Below, piece by piece: positions 11,206 through 23,513 of a stretch of 60,000 bases of DNA. How positions within the stretch are numbered: the stretch's first letter is position 1; the number at the start of each line of letters is the position of its first letter. This DNA comes from Liolophura sinensis. Its lineage: Eukaryota; Mollusca; Polyplacophora; Chitonida; Chitonidae. The DNA is taken from NCBI RefSeq assembly GCF_032854445.1, contig NC_088300.1, positions 9,674,001 to 9,734,000 of the forward strand, in the 5' to 3' direction. Below the pieces are notes generated by a model, which saw only the letters and a list, made by a program, of their open reading frames with translations, was not told the origin of the DNA and did not search any database. Position numbers and translations under genes: made by a program.

Positions 11206-11548
11206 GACTTCGTCTTTCAAAAGAAACTTATATGCCTACTTCGTGTTTGGATTTTGTCTTTCAAAAGGCGCGAAGACTTACTTCATATTTTCATTCACTA
11301 AAAGTAACGTTGCTAGATATACACTATATAGTTACACGCAATGAAGTAGTTTGCTATGTCTGCATAAACTATTTTCCCACTTCCATTACCTAAACATTCG
11401 AACGAATGCAAATGAGACAGTTAAATGGAAAGCCGAGCTCCAAATCGAGAATCAAATTAAAATAGAGAAAGATTTGAAATTATATAAAAAGAGGTGCATT
11501 GACATACTCAAGTATTGTGTCAATTTTGAATCCGTTCTTAATATGTTC

Positions 11549-12935
11549 CAAGAGAAAGTTTTTAGCCTTGTATTTGGAGAAGTAGTCTTTTCCTGCTCTA
11601 CGTACATGTTATGCGTATAAATTGGTATATGTGTTTCCTGATGTTTTTTCTGCTATACGCATATGTTCCCTGTTGTATGTTTATGTTTTTCCTGCTGTAT
11701 ACATGTTTACTGCTGAACGTATATGTTCCCTGTTGTATGTGTATGTTTTTTCCTGCTGTACACATGTTTCCTGCTGAACGTATAGGTGCCCTGTTGTATG
11801 TGTATGTTTTTTCCTGCTGTACACATGTTTCCTGCTGTACGTATATGTTCCTTGTAGTATGTATATGTTTTTCCTGCTGTATACACGTTTCCTGCTGAAG
11901 GTATATGTTCCCTGTTGTATGTATATGTTTTTCCTGCTGTATTCATGTTTCCTGCTGTACGTATATGTGCCTTGTTGTATGTATATGTTTTTCCTGCTGT
12001 ATACACGTTTCCTGCTGAACGTATATGTTCCCTGTTGTATGTATATGTTTTTCCTGCTGTATTCATGTTTCCTGCTATACGTATATGTTCCTTGTTGTAT
12101 GCATATGTTTTTTCCCTGCTGTATTCATGTTTCCTGCTATGCGTATATGCTCCCTGTTGTATGTATATGTTTTTCCTTCTGTATACATGTTTTCTGCTGT
12201 ACGTATATGTTCCCTGTTGTATGTTTATGAGAAAGTTTCTAGCCTTGTATTTGGAGAAGTATTCCTTTCCTGCTCTACGTACATGTTTTGCGTATAAATT
12301 GGTATATATGTTTCCTGATGTTTTTTCTGCTATACGCATATGTTCCCTGTTGTATGTTTATGTTTTTCCTGCTGTATACATGTTTACTGCTATACGTATA
12401 TGTTCCTTGTTGTATGCATATGTTTTTTCCCTGTTGTATTCATGTTTCCTGCTATGCGTATATGCTCCCTGTTGTATGTATATGTTTTTTCCTGCTGTAT
12501 ACATGTTTCCTGCTGTACGTATATGTTCCCTGTTGTATGTTTATGTTTTTTCTGCTATGCGTATATGCTCCGTGTTGTAAGTATGTTTTTTCTGCTGTAT
12601 ACATGTTTCTTGCTGTATGTATATGTTCCCTGTTCTATGCATCTATTTTCTGTTCTATGCATATATGTTCCTGCTATAGGTATATGATTTCTTGCTACGC
12701 GCACAAGTTATACTGCTGTACGCACATGTTTTCCTGCTGTACGCACGTTTTCCTGCTGTACGCACACGTTTTCCTGTTGTACGCACTTGTTATCCTGCTG
12801 TACGCACATGTTTTCTTACTGTACGCACGTTTTCCTGCTGTACGCACACGTTTTCCTGCTGTGCGCACGTTTCCCTGCTGTACGCAAGTTTTCCTGCTGT
12901 ACGCACGTTATCCTGCTGTACATATATATTTATCA
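11549..12935. repeat. 60-bp minisatellite (about 20-bp sub-repeat) with a 677-bp internal duplication
   Basis: The core 'cctgctgtatacatgtttcc' alternates with 'ctgttgtatgtatatg'. Exact 60-bp spacing is seen at 11910, 11970 and 12030. The entry sequence 'gagaaagtttttagccttgt' at 11552 returns at 12229 with its whole non-repeat leader, so a block of 677 bp was duplicated in tandem. The last part (12710-12925) decays to a unit of about 20 bp, 'cctgctgtacgcacg'. Because 60 is divisible by three and the unit has few stops, frames of about 200 codons occur on both strands. I regard these as by-products. Confidence 0.9.
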
Positions 12936-13790
12936 TAGCTTTGTGTGAGTAAGACATACACATTAAATGAGATTTCTCGTATTTTAAAATATTCAGGTGG
13001 TGCGCTTTAATGGACTTCAGTAACAGTGCCTGGTGTATTTAAATCCACTGCAATTTCATGAGTGGCAAAGACATGGACAATTAACAACATGCAGCTTCTG
13101 TATGCAGCAAGAAACACAAATCCCTTATCACATTACAATACTGGATGCTTGCAAGAGTAAAGTCAGCCACAGAACATTTACTACATGTAGATATATACAT
13201 ATATGCAGGTCTGTATGACACTTGTTTGTGCAAGAGATTACCATTTCACTGAATGTTAGAACGATTATTAGGAAACAACTTCAAAAGGAAAAACGATTAC
13301 ACATCTCTCAGCTTAATCGACCGGATCGTTTTATTACAGCTTGTGGAATATAACCACGTGATTTTAGCTAAATATCGCCCACTTGATTAATAAATCTGAT
13401 ATCTAATATCTACGTCAGAACTGCTAATAATATTCCGTATATGAGCAGGTGCCTGTGTATTGATGCATGTGGATCTGACATTCATGTAGCAACCGTACGC
13501 TGTCAATAAGGCTACACCATACTTCTATATGAGCATATATACACGATATATCTACGCCTGAACTGCTAATAATGTACAGTGTTTCTATAAGAACATCTGA
13601 TTGTGTACATGCACGTACATCTCTACCTTGAGATTATGGGCTATTAAGGTATTAATTTTTCATTTCTTATTAAGAAGTGGTAACAGAAATCAAACAAGAT
13701 TTTTAGGAAGTAGATATAGCTGGATGTAACATGAGTCAGTAAAAAATCGTCACCTTGCCGTACTCTGAACTTGTCTCAGCTCCTGAAGGA
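12936..13790. other. No gene seen
   Basis: AT-rich, low-copy sequence. A short repeated phrase ('ctgctaataatattccg' and 'ctgctaataatgtacag') is the only internal structure noted. Confidence 0.5.
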
Positions 13791-13794
13791 AAAA

Positions 13795-14335
13795 CCCAGC
13801 CTTATCTGAAGGAGACCATGACACCTTGCCGTGCAGGAAACCACGGTACATCACCAAGCCAAAAAGCCACGACACACGGTGTGCAGGAAACCACGGCATT
13901 TCGCCATTCTGCTAATGGTCACCGTTCTAGACGGGAAACTCTAGTCCTGCCTGTAGGAAACCATGTCATTTAGGAAAAGGGGCCATTCAGGAAACCATGC
14001 CACGTCGCCATTCGGAAAACCATTCCACGTTGCCATGCAGGAATTCATGCCACCTTGCCATTCAGAAACGATGGCACATCGCATGCAAGAACCCATGGCA
14101 CCTCGCCATGCAAGAAACTATGGCGCTTCGAAATACAGGAAATCACTGTACATTGTCACCAAGAAAACCATGGCACCTCGCCGCGTAGAAAGCATGGGAC
14201 CTCGCTTTGCATGATACCATTGTACTTAGCCTTGCAGGAAACCATGGCCCCTCGACATACAGGACACCATGTCACCGTGAAGCAAGAAACCATGACAACT
14301 TGCTATGCAAGAAAGCATGGCACTTCGATTTTTTG
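13795..14335. repeat. Degenerate 24-25-bp tandem repeat
   Basis: About 20 copies built on 'aaaccatggcacctcgccat' with spacings of 24-25 bp, for example 13996, 14021, 14046, 14070 and 14094. Copies are strongly diverged, implying an old array. The unit contains CCATGG in its better copies. The frames across it are fragmentary. Confidence 0.85.
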
Positions 14336-16026
14336 AGAGAAAACAGAAACAACCCAAAGGCTATAAGGTTGCTGTCTTTTGAGTGTACAGTTCTCCTATA
14401 ATAGATCTGCAAATAAAATAATGTCAGCGTGTAAAGTATAATAATGTACGGACACACACAGACCTGCTGAGTTCAAAATTGCCTTTTCGTCGTCAGTGAG
14501 TTCTGATTGTCGAGGTCTGTCAAAGGCTAACTGTGTACAGCAAAAGTTTGATTTTCTGCTGGATTGAGTTCATGGGCTATATTATAATGGGAGTGACGAG
14601 GTCATGAAAGCTGATAACACTGCGGCTGGCATTTATCCAGGCCTGATTGTGCTGCCATTCCGTGTGACTCACCCATCTATTGCTACATGTTTGTGAGTAT
14701 TCAGTTATATTGATATACATATATAAGCATTGATCTCGCCCATCGCAACCATAATTATACGGTACGCCGTGAAACAGCTGCCACACAGCAGGGATATTCT
14801 GTCCCACGGACATAGGCGACACCCCACTTATCGTTCATCGTAGATACGATGTGGTAGAATGTCAGTAGGGTGGCATAGGTTTTAAAATAGGAGTAAGTCG
14901 TTATGGATGGTAGGGTATAGGACTAAGTCGTCATGGATAGCATGGATGGTATACCACATTCAGGATTCGAGAAAGAAAGTGTTAGCGATGAACTAATAAA
15001 ATAATTCAGAAAAATCGGATAAAAAACCCACAAAAATATTAGAGAACTTGCACTGTTAAGGTTCAATGGACCGGTGGATTAATAAACTATGGTCTATTTC
15101 TTTTAGCGAGTCGCCTATTTGCTTTTAGTCAGTGACACATAACGACACAAGCTCTACACATCGATATGTTGAAAATTCTTATCCTTGCAAAGAAAATGAA
15201 GTTAGAACATTTTTCTAATTCATAATGTTGAACTACATAAGCATAGCTTCGACGGCGAGATTTCATTGCCTCGGGTCATCATTATTTTAAAACAAATGGC
15301 ATGCTGGGGAATGGGCAGAGTCCAGTATGTCTTGCGGGAAAGTGACACCAGTAACCTAAGGTCCTATCGACTTCACCCTAAACACTGTTTCTGACACTGC
15401 CATATTTTAAATTATTTACAGGTTTTAGCATAATATAACCTTAATAGATGAGTTATATTTCATATCTTGTAGTATATGATCTAACGGCAGAATGATTTTA
15501 GGGTTGCATGTCAGGAAGCTCTGTAATAAAAAACAATATCGTCGATTCGAACTTGCCAGGCGTAGATGGTTTATATACTCCGGACGTTCCATTTTCCTCC
15601 ATTTATGAAACTGAACCCTGTCGAATGTCTGTGACGCAATTTTGGATATGGCGTTAAACAATGATAATTAAAACCAAACCTTTCGACAGCGTTGCACCCA
15701 GCACCTTACACAGTACGGAAGGGGATATTCCTAAGTGTACTCTACGCAAGTCCAATCACTGTGAAACATTTCGATTGTGTTACACCCAGTTCCACAGACA
15801 GCGTATAAGGGGATATAGTACAGGATATAGTGTAAGGATACAATGTCCAATCACTGTAGTCCGCACATGGTTTTTGTTGCTTCTGCAATGTTTCTACTTT
15901 GAAGCGACACGACCGTGTGCCGTTGACTGTACAAATACAATATACATAGCCATAAGCTGAGTCCAAACTACTCTGCCAATTAGGTTTAGCTCATTAAACT
16001 TGAACCCACTTCAGAGCCAGGCTCTA
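14336..16026. other. No gene seen
   Basis: Low-copy sequence with short frames on both strands. No splice-consistent exon, RNA gene or recognisable element was found. A short near-repeat ('gttgcacccagcacc' and 'gttacacccagttcc') occurs at about 15690 and 15780. Confidence 0.45.
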
Positions 16027-16146
16027 GTTATATATTTATTTATTTGATTGGTGTTATTTCACTTATACGACGGCGGCCAGCATTATGATGGGTGGAAACC
16101 GGGGAGAGCCCGGGGGAAACCCACGAACATCCGCAGGTTGCAGACA
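16027..16146 (-). repeat. SINE family A, 3' half
   Basis: The plus strand reads TTTA tail repeats, 'gattggtgtt', 'cacttatacgacggcggcca', 'gagcccgggggaaacccacg' and 'catccgcaggttgc'. It is 5'-truncated, lacking the tRNA-like head. It also carries a small internal deletion of the 'gccgtactcaagaat' segment. Confidence 0.85.
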
Positions 16147-17739
16147 TAAAATGAGTCTTGTAATTTTCTCGACATACTAATAAAAGGAAATAATGAAAAA
16201 TAATAGAAAGTTGGCTCAGAACGATTGCATGCATACATACCTAGATCTGCAAGCCGTCCCCTTGTTCCAAGGTCATATCTGTTGTAGTATTACTCCTTCC
16301 AACACTGGACAATGAAAAACTTTCAGGCTATAAATCGGTCACACATGGCAACACAAAATAGGTCGTTGTGAACCAAAAGTACTCCGTCTTGTCTATAAAT
16401 TTTATATATCCTCAACCATTCAACTAAACAGTATTAATCCATCGCTCGAAGCAACGCAAGCCAACAAGATTTTTCTCCTGGGCCAATGTTTAAACTATGG
16501 AAATGATATGCTAATATCTATCCCTAAATCCAGAATATGTTTTGCTGCAAATCCAGATGTCAGATAAGCCTAGAATATAAACTGTTCTTCTAGAATGGCA
16601 ATGTGCTTCATTGTGATGACATTGAGTTAGCCTGCACAGCGTACATGACATGAATGGTTGCCACATATGGTCCAGAAATCCTACATGCACTATATACCCA
16701 CTTATACCTACATACATGTATATATGTTTATACACAGACCCGCATGTTTCAGAAATTCGTTACAGTCTTTTTTTTCTTGTTTGTTTGTTTAGCATTGTAC
16801 CACGTCAGCTTGGGTTCGGGTTCTGTAGTGACAACATGAACATATGTTGTCCTTCTGTGTATCAGCTATTCCAGCAACATGGCTATAGCCTTTATTATCT
16901 CCCATATGTCCCGTATATAGGGCTTATACATTTATCTATATTCATTTGCAGTCCTATGCCACATTGTACCTGCTCATATACGGAATAGTAAGATCCAAAG
17001 AGTAATTATTACGAGTAATTAGACGAAACCGCAGAATATAAAGATCAATGATGATTGAATGACCAGTTGCCTATATACCCAGCTTTGTTTTACGTGGGTG
17101 GGTAATTTTGGAAACTGTTAGAATGTTAGAGCTAGCAGGGAGTCTACCCCATAGGTTGCCTACGAAGATGTACAAACTCTCCGCTATGTTTTCAGTGGTA
17201 CCTTTTCATCAACTCATTTGAGGTTTACGGCTGGTAGAGAAGTCATCATGAATATCAACCCTTTCTCACCCCTGATTGCCTCTGTTCTCTGATATCTTCC
17301 TCCCGTATCTACCTTTTATGGCAGACATACAAAACAAATAACATTAATTTAACCTTCAATTTTTTGTTGCCGCTGGCATCGCCATTCCACCTGCAATTTA
17401 GCAAGTAGCGACATGTGTATTCACACAACGCCATCCTGGAGTCCGTACATTCAGCTGTGATAATGTGGATAACAGTAAATGCTGTATTATAACACTTGTG
17501 GATAATGACACGGAATGTAGAGAAGGTTACTGGGTTACTTATACCACGGTTATATAGCCACACCAACAAAAACGCTTTGTAAGGGAAATGTATTAGCTCA
17601 GTATAAGTGTAACAAAATTGTTTGTCATGAAATAATGTATCAGTCTAGGACATATTCTCTCATTCCTGTACACATATCTGTTCACGGACGTCAGTACACA
17701 CTTTCATGCAATATTTAAAGTATAGTTTGATACGGTTGT
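16147..17739. other. No gene seen
   Basis: Short frames only. Hydrophobic frames near 16650-16990 lack splice or start support. No element was recognised. Confidence 0.45.
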
Positions 17740-17859
17740 AGGTATGAAGGTCTTTCAGCAACCTATGGATGGTCGTGGGCTTCCCGCATAAATTGACACG
17801 GAATACTGATTTCTCATAGGGTTGCTATGAAATGGTCTGGAGTATGGTATTAAACAATC

Positions 17860-17938
<79 letters not shown>

Positions 17939-17952
17939 CGTGATTGTTTAAT
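17740..17952 (+). repeat. Diverged SINE family A end, (TA)n and inverted flank
   Basis: The sequence 'gaaggtctttcagcaaccta', 'tggatggtcgtgggcttcc' and 'ggagtatggtattaaacaat' follows family A order up to its tail. The tail is replaced by a TA run (17864-17935). On the far side, 'tccgtgattgtttaat' (17937-17952) is the exact inverse of 'attaaacaatcacgga' (17849-17864). The whole can fold into one long hairpin. Confidence 0.75.
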
Positions 17953-17975
17953 AGTATGGTTTAATTAGTATGGTA

Positions 17976-17985
17976 ATAAACAATC

Positions 17986-18060
<75 letters not shown>
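17976..18060 (+). repeat. Second copy of the SINE-end plus (TA)n junction
   Basis: 'ataaacaatcacgga' is followed by a 70-bp TA run. It repeats the arrangement of 17849-17935 without the right-hand inverted arm, and appears to be a local duplication of the preceding tail. Confidence 0.85.
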
Positions 18061-18064
<4 letters not shown>

Positions 18065-18255
18065 CCAGAGTGTCGTGCGCTACAGACGGGTACCACATAT
18101 TAGTGGAAAATAATAATCTTAAGCGAATATAAATATGCGTAAGCGTTTCACAAGCCCTGCTCACCGTTTATCGTCACCAAGGATCCATAAACAGGTTCTG
18201 AAGGTGGGGAATCCTGTCCGACGGGGTTTAACCCACACCCTAATAGACGTCTTGG

Positions 18256-18517
18256 GTCCTCCGTGGCCGAGTGGATTAGCACGCCAGAAGAGAACAATGA
18301 CTCGCCTACCACCAATGCGGTCACTGTGAGTTCAAGTCCAGCTCATGCCGGTTTCCTCTCCGACCATAAGTGCAAAGGTCTGCCAGCAACCTGCGGATGG
18401 CCTTGGGTTTACCCGAGTTCTGCCCGGTTTCCTCTCACCATAATGCTGACCGCCATCGTATAAGTGAAATGTTCTTGAGTACGGCGTAAAACACCACTCA
18501 AATCAATAAATAAATAC
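18256..18517 (+). repeat. SINE family A, full-length with target-site duplication
   Basis: A tRNA-derived head ('ctccgtggccgagtgg' A box, then 'ctgtgagttcaagtccagct' B box) is followed by the body with 'ggtctgccagcaacctgcgg' and 'taatgctgaccgccatcgta'. The end is 'gttcttgagtacggcgtaaa' and an AAAT-type tail. It is flanked by 'acgtcttgg' (18247-18255) and 'acatcttgg' (18518-18526), a 9-bp target-site duplication with one mismatch. This is the best copy to define the family. Confidence 0.9.
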
Positions 18518-18526
18518 ACATCTTGG

Positions 18527-20078
18527 ACTTTACCACTGAGCCACGGCCCGCTCCCAGTTAACAGATATCCCTGTCATTCTAATTTAGACGAAAGATTTTC
18601 CTATTTTCATTTTATTTATCAAACTCCACGATTTCAACAGTTCGATGAGATAGTATACTCTAACACTGAAGCTTTGCTAATCGGGCAAATCACCACCGTA
18701 TATTTGCAGGGGACATCTCACGCTGTGTAACCTCATTTTATTCAGTTTAAGTGAAGTAACAGAACAATAGTTTTCAGTAGTGTGTATATGAGAATTTTCT
18801 TGAAAAGATGTATTTAGCTCCTGCACGATGCTTATGGTGGCTATAATTATTTCCAAAGCTTGTTTTACCAGGACGTAAACCTACGCACATTAGTTTACAT
18901 TTCATTTAAGATTTCCCAAATGCAGATCTGTTTACGAGAAGCGTAATGATGTAGCAGGGGAGGCAACTTTGGAAACAGAAACATTCTAGAGTTGCCGCCC
19001 ACTCATCGACAATGATGTCAACTTACCTTAAATAATCACATTGAATTAAATTTAGAATTAATAATTCTTATTAGACCTTGTATCTATTAAAACTGTTACA
19101 GAGGCCTTGCTGACTCCTCAGCCTGTCAACCATCTGATGTTGTATGTAGCTCAATGTTGTCAGGTGCTTGCTGGGTAGAAATAAGATACATGTATGCTAA
19201 AATGGACCGTGCTCACGTCACAGTCTGAGTTTGCTCACAGATAGAATTGATAACGTGCATTTGGTTGTAGTTACTTCACGTGTGAGCCCTTATATATGTA
19301 CTAGTATATCTATTTGTCACAGATCCGTCGGAAGTCAAGTTCGTGTGTGTTTAGACGAGCATAGTTTGAGAAAACATGATCGTAGATCGTCTGATGTCTG
19401 ACAAACCTCCGGACAGCCTCTAGCTACAACTGAACCATTAGCAGCTTTAACATGCTGCTCTCCTCATATATAAGGAGGTGCATATAATTAACAGGCTCTA
19501 AGGTGATGTGGGTCTTTAGAAAGCTTTACGCAGATATGTGAGGACACACTCTGCTAGAACTCGTTATAGTGGACACAGCAGGAGCTGGATTCAAGGGGAC
19601 GACCGCACATGCCAGATTGATGAGTTGTCGTCTTTTGTGAGTGGACGTGCAGAACACTAATCCAATGAAGGCGTATATCTTATCAACTCGTTCAACCAAT
19701 GATTGGACCGATGTATTTCAGAATCAGTTTAGTGCACAGATAAATGAAATCGTTGGTGCCGAACACCGTCATCACTCTACAAAACGTTGCATGAATATAT
19801 GTGAAGAATGAATTATTATGGCTTAAAGCTACCTTGGTCTCAGCCATAACGTGGCGATACAAGTACATGCATATCACTTAAGTGAAAAGAGGTAGTTGAT
19901 AACATGATGTGGCAGAGGTAGTTTACAACATGATCTGGCAGAGGGAATAGCAAAACAGCATGTCAGCAAGTACGTTTTGTGATTTTTTCGTATTTTTTTA
20001 TTTGATATATCACGTACAGGTTGATTGGACTTAAGTTTTTCAACAGATAATAAAGTTTGACGAAAGGTAAATGGTGCA
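18527..20078. other. No gene seen
   Basis: Low-copy sequence without a supported exon. The only repeated phrase noted is 'gtagttgataacatgatgtg' / 'gtagtttacaacatgatctg' at about 19893 and 19918. Confidence 0.45.
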
Positions 20079-20205
20079 ACATGGCGGTAAACATGCATGG
20101 CGGCAAACATGCACGGCGGTAAGCATGCATGGCGACAAACATGCACGGCGGTAATTATGCACGGCACAGCGGCAAACAATTAAAGATGCACGGCGGCAAG
20201 CACGC
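20079..20205. repeat. 16-bp GC-rich tandem repeat
   Basis: Six to seven copies of 'aacatgcatggcggca' and close variants ('aacatgcacggcggta'). It is more G+C-rich than its surroundings. The minus strand reads a Cys/His/Pro-rich frame of about 60 residues, which looks incidental. Confidence 0.9.
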
Positions 20206-23200
20206 TTCGCATGTGTAGAGAACACGACGCTCTATTTCACGGTCACAGCTCAGCTCAATGTAGCCCAGATGGCCTTCCGCAATGTCCACATAAAGCGGCA
20301 CTTTGTTTTACATGTACTTGTATTTGGTTTAAGGTAAACGTAAATAAGTAGTTAATGACTTGAATCTAACATCATCTCTTTACTTTTATCACGGATCTAC
20401 TTATACGCGGCCCAACAGATAATTTTGACCATGACTATTTGAGTTGCGGCTCTTTTCTAGTGATGTAATGTGTAACGCTTTATAAATGTGTCGGTTCACA
20501 GTTAAACAATTCTAGAAGTGATGATTGCAATAGATTATAGTTACAAGGTTATGTACTTATGTTGCCATGGTAGAGAAGATCAACTTAGTTTAAGATAGTT
20601 TTGTGGTAATATGCCGTCCCAGGTGCATCTGTTTATCAATATTTTCCCCGAGTTCGTGTAATTTTTGAGCGTATGCTGACCCATTTCATCCGCAGTTGTT
20701 TTCTGTAAATTGCTTTCGAGCAGAATCAAATTGCACTGACCATTTGTATGCCTGTTAATGGTGTAACGTCTATGTTCTGGAGCATTGGTGGCTTAGTAAA
20801 TATTCTTCTCCTGTCTGTTCTACAAGTACACAATCGATGGCGTAAAGATTGTTTCCGGAATAATTTCCTTTGCCATCAATCGTCTTGCTCTGGGTTAATA
20901 AAATATGGTTTATGATGACAGCACTTATCTTAAATCATCTCCGGCAATCGCTGTTTCATCGAGAACACTTTATTTGTCGGAAAGTCCCAACTATAAAGAT
21001 TGAAATCTTGATGATGGACTCGGAGGCTTTTATTCGTCTCCCAAATCCGCGTTCAATTTCCTGCCAAAACCTTTTAGCACCGCCTAGTGGCCGGGATGAA
21101 AATTTGGTTAGCGGAAGTAAATATCCGTTATATCTACTTATCATTGATTTGGTGTAAATGTCAAGAACGGGGGAAGGCAAGCGGACGTCTTATAACGTGT
21201 TCAGGACAGACTACAGAACCTTCCTTACCGGCTAAATCCCCTAAATCGTCTGCTCCCATCCCTTCTTTAAAGCTCGTTAGACACTGGAAGGCTTTCATTA
21301 TACATGAACCGTTGGGAATCACTCACAGGCTGGAGATGTCTCTGGACTTACGTGTGCTTTTTTCTACTGGAAACCAGTTCCAGATACCAGTTCCGAGTTA
21401 TCTGAAGGCCTTATCCTTATATATTGGAATATCTTTAGCTCTGTCTTATCACTGACTTTTTATTTTCCATGACTTCCGCGCAGGTATATACACAACATTG
21501 GCAATCTTGGTTCCAGAAGTTTTGTTATGCCATTCACTATATCTAACACAGACACCCAAAACGGCGTTACTTGTCGTATCACCTTATTGCTGTTCCTAAG
21601 TCATTTCACTTTAAAATATGTGTTTAGGGTCTAAACACAAAGCTCCATACAATCCTGCTATCACTTTTTTGGTTGGCTAAACATGGAATGAGAAAAGGTG
21701 TTTAGCTTGAAATGTCGAGGCATTAAACAACTGGAGGGCACAAAATATTTTTTGTCAGGGAATCCTAAAAATGTTTACCTCCAAGACACATGGTATGCTA
21801 AATATGTTTGACACCTATGCACAAGACATTTGCAAACCTCCACGCTTCCACTTATATAACATGTCATCACCTACACATGTATATAATATGGGTACTTAAC
21901 TTGTTCTTCTTTGGAATTAAATGTCTTCATTCACACCACTCATTATTTAAGGAAGGTTTGTAAAAATATGCTACATTTAACCATTCAAAATAAAGCACTG
22001 AAGTAATACTGAAAATCACCTTAAACCTTAGCAAACAAACAGATCACTCATAAGAGCCCTACATCCATTCTACATGAAACCAATGTCCAACCACAAGGTT
22101 GTTTATGGTGTGAGTTACTGTTTTCATATAATAACGTAATAATTGATGCAATAGGAAAATAATGCAAAAGTAATAAAAATACGCATTTCCACAGAACCAT
22201 GTTACTATGGAAACCACGATAATAACGTAGGATATATGTCCACTCCGTGCACCTGAACGCTTAAATTACCACAACTACATGTAGTAAATATAATGTTATA
22301 ATGTACATATATTTTATGCACAATCCACATCCCCAGTTTGTGTCAGTCTGCAATTTCAATGGTTCCAGAGAATTTTGAGAAGCATATAACTCAATGACAT
22401 TGTTCAGGAAAACATATTTTGCAGGTAATTAACTACTGGAACTGTAAGTCTTGTCCTGATTTTCTTATGATAAATAAACTGACTCCCTGTCTGCCACAGC
22501 TGACCACGTTCACAAATCCCTTGCATGAACTGAACACGACAGGTAGGTGTAGTTCGACTTAGTCACAAGGTAAATCACTGAAATCTCTCCGGCTCAGCAC
22601 ATATCTTCAGTCACATGTCATGCTCTTCCTATAGGAATCAAAGTGTAATTGTCCTCAGAGGTGCACACTTAAGATGGGTAACCTAACTGGCCACAGCACC
22701 TTCTTTGCTCTAGCCCTTCATAGGTTGAAACGTATATTTGAACTGAACTAAAATGACCGATGACAGATGCCGGAGCCAACTCTGAAGAAATGAAGTATTA
22801 TGACCTTACAAACTTGCAACACAATCTATGTGCTAAGGAGCAGTTGTAAGCAATGAATTTTGTAATCAATTAAATTTTGCTATATACATGCACCAAAGCG
22901 GTTACCAGCATTATCAGTTAACATGTTTCTGGTCACTATTGTTAGATGGAATTATCAGATGTTACTCACCCGTTCATTACCTTGCATTATTACTGTACAT
23001 TCTATGTACAAATACCATCTCACACAATTCTCAATCGTCAGCAGATTTTGCCTATTCATTTACTTGTATGCTTTGGGTTTTCAATATCAAGAATTTCGCA
23101 TTATTTTCTTGTAAAATATACATAGTGATACTGTCACCTTATTCTTTTTCAACCATGAAATGCTCTTTCCAAGGACGAAATGCAGTTATAATGATACGCA

Positions 23201-23453
23201 CATGTACAAAGGCAAAATAAGACTGCAATCTTTTGGCCTATTACCTGTAGTCATAAATGGGTGAAGTTTGTTGGATGTCTCCATACTGCCTTCTTTAGGC
23301 ATTCAACAACTTTAGTTTATCCGAAACACAAATCAGAGACTTCATTTTAGTTTTAAACAATAGAAGTGGTCTACAAGGTGTTAAGAGATACCGGACATTT
23401 AATCTTTTTTAAACTGAACTTTTTTTAAGAGTGCATTCCCTTACGGCTAATGT
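20206..23453. other. No gene seen
   Basis: About 3.2 kb of low-copy AT-rich sequence. Frames of 90-120 codons near 20870-21455 and 22888-23220 have no usable start context or splice partner and no protein-like conservation pattern that I recognise. Confidence 0.4.
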
Positions 23454-23513
23454 TACTCATACATACTCATACATACTCATACATACTCATACATACTCAT
23501 ACATACTCATACA
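23454..23513. repeat. 10-bp tandem repeat (actcatacat), six copies
   Basis: Six nearly perfect head-to-tail copies of 'actcatacat', then decay into 'acctacatatacc'. Confidence 0.95.

Noticed and set aside
11611-12938. Frames above 200 codons on both strands
   Set aside because: A by-product of the 60-bp pyrimidine-rich repeat, with four or more overlapping open frames and no leader or splice evidence.
18256-18330. Functional tRNA gene
   Set aside because: The A and B boxes belong to a SINE head. The cloverleaf cannot be completed, and the element has a SINE body, tail and target-site duplication.
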